A stretch of DNA of 10,302 bases from Treponema sp. (GTDB lineage Bacteria > Spirochaetota > Spirochaetia > Treponematales > Breznakiellaceae), in contig JAISND010000091.1 of assembly GCA_031276615.1 (NCBI GenBank), positions 1 to 10,302 of the forward strand, given 5' to 3'. The notes beneath the pieces were generated by a model that saw nothing but the letters and a program-made list of their open reading frames with translations, ran no database searches and had not been told where the DNA came from. The position numbers and the translations under genes are program-made. Positions within the stretch are counted from its first letter, which is position 1. The number at the start of each line of letters is the position of its first letter. Of the stretch, positions 7,011-10,302 are shown one piece after another.

Positions 7011-8093
7011 TTACTCTTTCCCATAACGGATCCTGGGGTCCACAAGGGCAAGGCAGACATCCGAAATGACCATTCCCAAAAGTACCAGAAAGGAGATAAA
7101 CATTATATTGGAAAGCACCAGGTTTATGTCTTCCTGCAAGACGGCCTCGTACATGAGCCGTCCGATGCCGGGGTAGGCAAAGATGATCTCCAGAATCAGG
7201 GAACCCGAGAAAAGGCCGGCCAGCATGTTCGCGCTGCCGGTGATGAAGGGGTTGAGGGTGTTCCTGAAGGCGTGGCTGAAATATATCCGCCATTCCGAAA
7301 TGCCCCGTGAACGGAGGCTTGTGATGTAGGGCTGGCCCAGCTGATCCAGCATGGTTGCCCGGATCATGCGCAGGGTTCCGCCAATGCCGCCGAGGAAGGC
7401 CGAAAGGAGAGGCAGAAAAACATGATGGGCGTAGGAGAACACGAAACGCGCCGGAGCGTCGGAAAAGGGAAAGACCGGATAGGCCGTGACCGGGAAGAGT
7501 CCGGTGAGCGAGGCGAAGAGCTGCAGCAGAATAAGGAGCAGGATTCCCGGAAAGGCGTGGAGTACCAGCGCGAAAAAGGTAACCGCAAGGTCGGCGGGCG
7601 TCCCCGCCTTGGTGGAAAAATAAACGCCCAGCAAGAAAGAGAAGAAGGTGATAAGCACCAGGGAGACGAGGTTGAGCAGCACCGAATTGAAAAGCCGCGA
7701 AGAAATGAGAAAGGAAACCGGCGCGCGGGAAATGAGGCTTAACCCAAGGTCGCGGTGAAGGATTACCTGTCTGAGCCAGCGGAAATACTGCGCGTAGAAA
7801 GGCTGATCAAGCCCAAGTTCCCTGCGCTGGGCCGCCGCCTGCTCCCCGGTAAAATTCCGTTCCGTACTGCCGGCCCGGTCCCCGGCGCCGCCCATAAGCT
7901 GCTGCATCATAACCTGGTTGACGATGTCCCCCGGCGCGAGTTCCATGAGGCCGAAAATGGCCAGCCCCAGGAGGAAGAGCATCACCGTCATGGTGAGGAA
8001 ACGGCCGGTGATGTAGGAAGCCAGGGGGTACTTTTTTTTGAAGCCGTAAAAAGGCCGGAGCAAAAGAACGGCCAGGTCTTTCGGATTTTTCAT
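7011..8093 (-). CDS. oppB: Oligopeptide ABC transporter, permease protein OppB
   Basis: A 360-residue BPD_transp_1 family permease that should form the transmembrane channel with the OppC half of the downstream fusion. Visible are TM1 at about 31-53 ending in the classic ELAPGD (51-56), the segment LGLDQPFYAQYFRWL (93-107) and HRDLGLSL (113-120). Further membrane segments lie at about 136-160, 168-193, 222-240, 283-305 and 327-350. The coupling loop at about 254-278 reads QPYITSLRSRGISEWRIYF and keeps the conserved Gly. The C-terminus VDPRIRYGKE is typical of OppB/DppB. Compared with short family members there is an insert of about 25 residues between APGD and LGLDQP, which seems to go with the long-OppA subgroup. 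The ATG at 8093 follows the oppA stop by a single base, with AAGG upstream, so translation is likely coupled to oppA. Confidence 0.93.
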   Translation of the reverse strand: MKNPKDLAVLLLRPFYGFKKKYPLASYITGRFLTMTVMLFLLGLAIFGLMELAPGDIVNQVMMQQLMGGAGDRAGSTERNFTGEQAAAQRRELGLDQPFYAQYFRWLRQVILHRDLGLSLISRAPVSFLISSRLFNSVLLNLVSLVLITFFSFLLGVYFSTKAGTPADLAVTFFALVLHAFPGILLLILLQLFASLTGLFPVTAYPVFPFSDAPARFVFSYAHHVFLPLLSAFLGGIGGTLRMIRATMLDQLGQPYITSLRSRGISEWRIYFSHAFRNTLNPFITGSANMLAGLFSGSLILEIIFAYPGIGRLMYEAVLQEDINLVLSNIMFISFLVLLGMVISDVCLALVDPRIRYGKE

Positions 8094-8094
8094 G

Positions 8095-9957
8095 TCAGGG
8101 CCTTAAATAGAGGCGGGATGTATCGGCGCCGACCATATTGTCGTAATAAAAATTGGTGAAATCCCAGCGGTTCTGCAGGGCGAAAAAACTGCGCGGCCGC
8201 ATCAGGTAGATCACCGGACATTGTTCCAGAAGTATCTCCTGGTATTCATCCCAGATTTTCTGCGCCTTTTCACGGTCAATGGTGTAACTCCCTTCGTTGT
8301 AAAGATAATCGATCCGCGCTTCCCAGTCGGTGGCGGGTTTTTCCTGAAGCGGATGCCAGAGGTGGAGGTTCCCGGTTGAGGGCCAGACGTTTGATCCCTG
8401 GGTGGGGAAAAAGGTTATCCCCAGGCCGATAAAAATCGAAGCCCAGTCATGGGTTGCGGTAAGCTGCTCCACCAGTTTCTGAAAATCCGTCGCGCGGATG
8501 TTGATTCTGATTCCGATTTTCGCCGCCTCGTCCATGACGACGGAAGCCGTATCCGAATACGTGTTCGCGTCGGCGGGAATGGAAAGGTTGAATTCGACCG
8601 CCCTGCCCCCGGCATCGCGCATCACCCCCGCGGCGTCACGCTTCATGCCGATGGAGGCCAGGAGTTCAAGCGCCCTTTGGGGATCGTAGAGGTACCCGAG
8701 TCTGATGTCCGGATTGTAATAGGGATTGGGAGGCGGGAAAAAATCGAGCTTGGGTTCGGCAAGTCCCCGGTACACCTGGGCGATAATCCTGTCCCGGTTG
8801 AGAAGGCAGCTCATGGCCTGGCGGAATTCTTTTTTGGTAAACCATTCGTACCAGGGGGCGCCGGCGTTTTTCGGATTTTGGTTGAAGCTCCAGAGGCTCG
8901 CCCCCAGGGAACCTTCCGCGTTGAAAATTGTGTAATCGTTGGGATTTTTCCTCAAATTGAAAATACCTTTCCTGGCCCTTCCCTGATCCCTGATCAGCTC
9001 GTCAAGATCCTCGGGGCGGGCGCTGTAGGTTTCGAGGCCCCCTTCCCTGAAAACCAGAAACTGGGTATTGGTATCGGAGAGAATCTGCATAACGTTTTCT
9101 TCAACATAGGGATAGGAATAACCGGCGCTGTCCTTTTCCCAGTAGTCGGGATTCCTGCGGAACACCAGCCGCAGGCCGGGTACATACCCGGTGAGAAACC
9201 ATTGGCCCATGGAAGGTATGGTTTTCGGATCGGAGGCGATGCTGAAAAGGGCAAGAACGCCGTCAACGCCGCCTTCCCTCTTGGCCTTTTCGTAAATAAA
9301 ACGGGGCCCGAAGTTCCGGTTCGTGGCAAGCAGGGGATTGGCGTCTATCCGGGGGAAGCGGAAGGCGAAGCGCCGGTCGTCGATTTTCTCGATGACGATG
9401 CGGGCCTCGCTGCCGTCTTCCAGGCTGATGAACTGGCTGTTGTAGGAGGAACTGTGAAAGGCCGGGTCCCCCTCGATTTCGTCGTACCAGAAGATCACGT
9501 CGTCGCTGGTGACCGGAACCTTCCGGCCGGAACCATAAAAGCTCCAGAAGAGGTTTTCCCGCAGGGTATAGATGACCGAGAGAGTTCCCGCTTCCCCGTC
9601 CACGACTATTTCCGGGGAGGCGCAGCGGGGTTTCCATTCCCGGCGGACAACGTCGTAGTCAAGGAACATGTCGTGCATGCTTGAAACAATCGCGCTGGTG
9701 GTGGCGTCCCGCTCCGCCACCAGGAGGTTGAAGCTCTTGGGCTCCGCGGTAACGCCGGAATGCCAGACCCCGCCGGGAGGGCCCGGGGCGTAGGCTTCCC
9801 CGCGCCACGGTTTGCTTCGGGTTTTCGCGAGTATCTCTTCAAGGCCCTCAACGGAAAGGGCCTCCAGTTCCCCGGGCGCGTATTCCTCTATATGGTAACA
9901 AGAGGAGAAAAGTGAAATGAAAGCGGCGCACAGGCCCGGAATTACCGCCTTTTTCAT
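8095..9957 (-). CDS. oppA: Oligopeptide ABC transporter, substrate-binding lipoprotein OppA
   Basis: A 620-residue family 5 extracellular solute-binding protein, the peptide receptor of the importer. The N-terminus is a lipoprotein signal peptide, with MKK, a hydrophobic run and then the lipobox L-F-S-S-C, giving Cys20 as the lipidated residue. Leu at -4 with Phe at -3 fits the looser spirochaete lipobox. Family landmarks follow: VTAEPKSFNLL (69-79), TSDDVIFWYDEI (150-161), GLRLVFRRNPDYW (261-273), KKEFRQAMSCLLNRDRII (375-392) and YDPQRALELLASIGM (424-438). It is longer than E. coli OppA (about 520 mature residues), as in the subgroup with long OppA and an extended OppC loop. The start is ATG at 9957; the frame stays open to an ATG at 10044, but the extra 29 residues would precede the signal peptide and overlap the promoter. 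No Shine-Dalgarno sequence is visible before 9957. The exact ligand cannot be read from sequence; peptides are the default, but other oligomers are possible. Confidence 0.92.
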   Translation of the reverse strand: MKKAVIPGLCAAFISLFSSCYHIEEYAPGELEALSVEGLEEILAKTRSKPWRGEAYAPGPPGGVWHSGVTAEPKSFNLLVAERDATTSAIVSSMHDMFLDYDVVRREWKPRCASPEIVVDGEAGTLSVIYTLRENLFWSFYGSGRKVPVTSDDVIFWYDEIEGDPAFHSSSYNSQFISLEDGSEARIVIEKIDDRRFAFRFPRIDANPLLATNRNFGPRFIYEKAKREGGVDGVLALFSIASDPKTIPSMGQWFLTGYVPGLRLVFRRNPDYWEKDSAGYSYPYVEENVMQILSDTNTQFLVFREGGLETYSARPEDLDELIRDQGRARKGIFNLRKNPNDYTIFNAEGSLGASLWSFNQNPKNAGAPWYEWFTKKEFRQAMSCLLNRDRIIAQVYRGLAEPKLDFFPPPNPYYNPDIRLGYLYDPQRALELLASIGMKRDAAGVMRDAGGRAVEFNLSIPADANTYSDTASVVMDEAAKIGIRINIRATDFQKLVEQLTATHDWASIFIGLGITFFPTQGSNVWPSTGNLHLWHPLQEKPATDWEARIDYLYNEGSYTIDREKAQKIWDEYQEILLEQCPVIYLMRPRSFFALQNRWDFTNFYYDNMVGADTSRLYLRP

Positions 9958-9963
9958 GGTTTT

Positions 9964-9992
9964 ATCATAGCGGGGGCTTTCCGGGGTGTCAA
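9964..9992 (-). promoter_or_regulatory. Near-consensus sigma-70 promoter for the opp operon
   Basis: On the - strand, TTGACA (9992-9987) is separated by exactly 17 bases from TATGAT (9969-9964). The -35 box is a perfect match and the -10 box matches 5 of 6. Taking the last base of the -10 box as -7, transcription would begin at or next to position 9957, the A of the oppA ATG. The resulting mRNA would have no leader or almost none, which agrees with the lack of a Shine-Dalgarno sequence there. It is the only strong promoter I see for oppA-oppB-oppCD-oppF. Confidence 0.7.
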
Positions 9993-10031
9993 TGAAGTAA
10001 CGCATCCGGACAAGAGTAACGCTAAAACTGT

Positions 10032-10149
10032 GGCGGAGGCGCAATTGCCCGCCGGAGGCTAGACGGTCGTGACCGTTCCTTACGCACGCTTTGGCGTGGC
10101 GTTTTTTCTATCACGCCGTGCGCCCCCGGCGGGAATTTGCGCCTCCGCC
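10032..10149. repeat. Large imperfect inverted repeat (118 bases) upstream of oppA
   Basis: The 24-base left arm (10032-10055, beginning GGCGGAGGCGCAATTG) is complementary to the right arm (10126-10149, ending GCGCCTCCGCC) at 22 of 24 positions. The 70 bases between them contain smaller hairpins: ACGGT-CGTG-ACCGT at 10063-10076, and CGCAC (10083-10087) plus GGCGTG (10093-10098), which can pair with GTGCG (10118-10122) and CACGCC (10112-10117). The whole can fold as a long branched stem. I see no transposase gene, no target-site duplication at its ends and no T-run directly after either arm. It could be a MITE or REP-like interspersed repeat, or a structured RNA. It ends 40 bases before the oppA -35 box. 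Confidence 0.6.
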
Positions 10150-10160
10150 GCGGATTCGGG

Positions 10161-10197
10161 GGTTCTTTTGCCAGTCTGCGATAAACAGGGAAGAACC
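10161..10197. repeat. Small inverted repeat / hairpin
   Basis: GGTTCTT (10161-10167) and AAGAACC (10191-10197) are perfectly complementary, with a 23-base loop in which CTG (10176-10178) can pair with CAG (10186-10188). It lies between two larger inverted repeats, with 11 bases on its left and 2 on its right, and could be part of one compound element. Confidence 0.4.
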
Positions 10198-10199
10198 TA

Positions 10200-10271
10200 G
10201 CAGTTTGTTGCGCTTCGCGCATAAATTGTATAAAAATTCACGAAAGTGAATTTTTATACCTTGCAAACTGC
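10200..10271. repeat. 72-base nested inverted-repeat element (three-way-junction shape)
   Basis: An outer 8-bp stem joins GCAGTTTG (10200-10207) to CAAACTGC (10264-10271). Inside it are two hairpins: GCGC-TTC-GCGC (10210-10220), and a perfect 14-bp AT-rich stem (10228-10241 with 10246-10259) capped by GAAA. The arrangement is consistent with a three-way junction in RNA or an extruding DNA cruciform. It has no tRNA features such as a T-loop or CCA. The function is unknown. Confidence 0.5.
10228..10259. terminator. Possible bidirectional terminator hairpin
   Basis: The arms, each of 14 bases, pair perfectly around a GAAA loop. Each strand reads an A-rich 5' arm and a U-rich 3' arm (TTCAC/GTGAA core followed by TTTTTATAC), the form often seen in bidirectional intrinsic terminators. 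It could insulate the opp promoter from a gene to the right of the window. The low GC content of the core makes this uncertain, and it may simply be part of the larger repeat. Confidence 0.35.
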
Positions 10272-10302
10272 CAAAGGAGCCCACAAATCGGGATTTTTTT
10301 GC

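Noticed and set aside
6543..7310. + strand open frame (255 codons) opposite oppC and oppB
   Set aside because: It is antisense across two well-supported permease genes and their spacer, with a charged low-complexity composition.
8449..9684. + strand open frame (411 codons) opposite oppA
   Set aside because: It is antisense to oppA, which has a signal peptide and family motifs. The frame lacks stops only because of codon bias.
9958..10044. 29-residue N-terminal extension of oppA
   Set aside because: It would place hydrophilic residues ahead of a normal lipoprotein signal peptide, and it covers a near-consensus promoter.
10022..10222. - strand open frame (66 codons) in the intergenic region
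   Set aside because: It runs through the inverted-repeat structures, is Arg/Pro-rich and has no ribosome site. It is best explained as chance.
10205..10234. + strand promoter-like pair TTGTTG, 18 bases, TATAAA
   Set aside because: The -10 box is inside the perfect hairpin stem, the -35 box is weak and no start codon follows in the window. The AAAGGAG at 10273-10279 has no start codon at suitable spacing either.
10200..10271. Possible tRNA or tRNA-like gene (about 72 bases, several stems)
   Set aside because: There is no T-loop or D-loop consensus, no anticodon arm of proper size and no CCA. The stems are arranged differently from a cloverleaf.

Overview
This window looks like a stretch of chromosome from a GC-rich spirochaete, most likely a Treponema-like lineage. 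That is an inference from three things. A hypothetical protein sits next to a lolC-lolD-lolE set, an order I recall from the TP0579-TP0582 region of Treponema pallidum. The substrate-binding lipoprotein has a spirochaete-style lipobox, with Leu at -4. The transporter proteins also have a spirochaete-like character. GC-rich third codon positions produce many long antisense open frames, which are not real genes.

Left half, + strand (about 1-3732): a tightly packed operon. It starts with the 3' end of an unrecognised protein rich in short beta-hairpin-like repeats, followed by lolC, lolD and lolE. The junctions overlap by 4, 8 and 4 bases, which suggests translational coupling. LolC and LolE are FtsX/MacB-type permeases and LolD is their ATPase. 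Together they should extract mature lipoproteins from the inner membrane and pass them to a periplasmic carrier (LolA, not in this window). A short hairpin with a T-run follows lolE.

Right half, - strand (9957 down to 3775): an oligopeptide/dipeptide-type ABC importer operon in the order oppA, oppB, oppC-oppD fusion, oppF. OppA is the lipoprotein receptor and OppB is one permease. The second permease (OppC) and the first ATPase (OppD) are one 731-residue polypeptide, and OppF is the second ATPase. The two operons converge, with only 42 bases between lolE and oppF. A near-consensus sigma-70 promoter sits so close to the oppA ATG that the predicted transcript starts at, or within a base or two of, the start codon.

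Right edge (9958-10302): a 345-base non-coding stretch. It holds the oppA promoter and then three consecutive inverted-repeat structures: a 118-base element with 24-base arms, a 37-base hairpin, and a 72-base element containing a perfect 14-bp stem capped by GAAA. I see no convincing gene here.

No tRNA, rRNA, CRISPR array, insertion sequence or phage gene is visible. The least ordinary points are the OppC-OppD fusion, the probable leaderless start of oppA, the inverted-repeat cluster, the altered EAA loop of OppC, and an Ala/Pro/Glu-rich insert where the LolC Hook should be.
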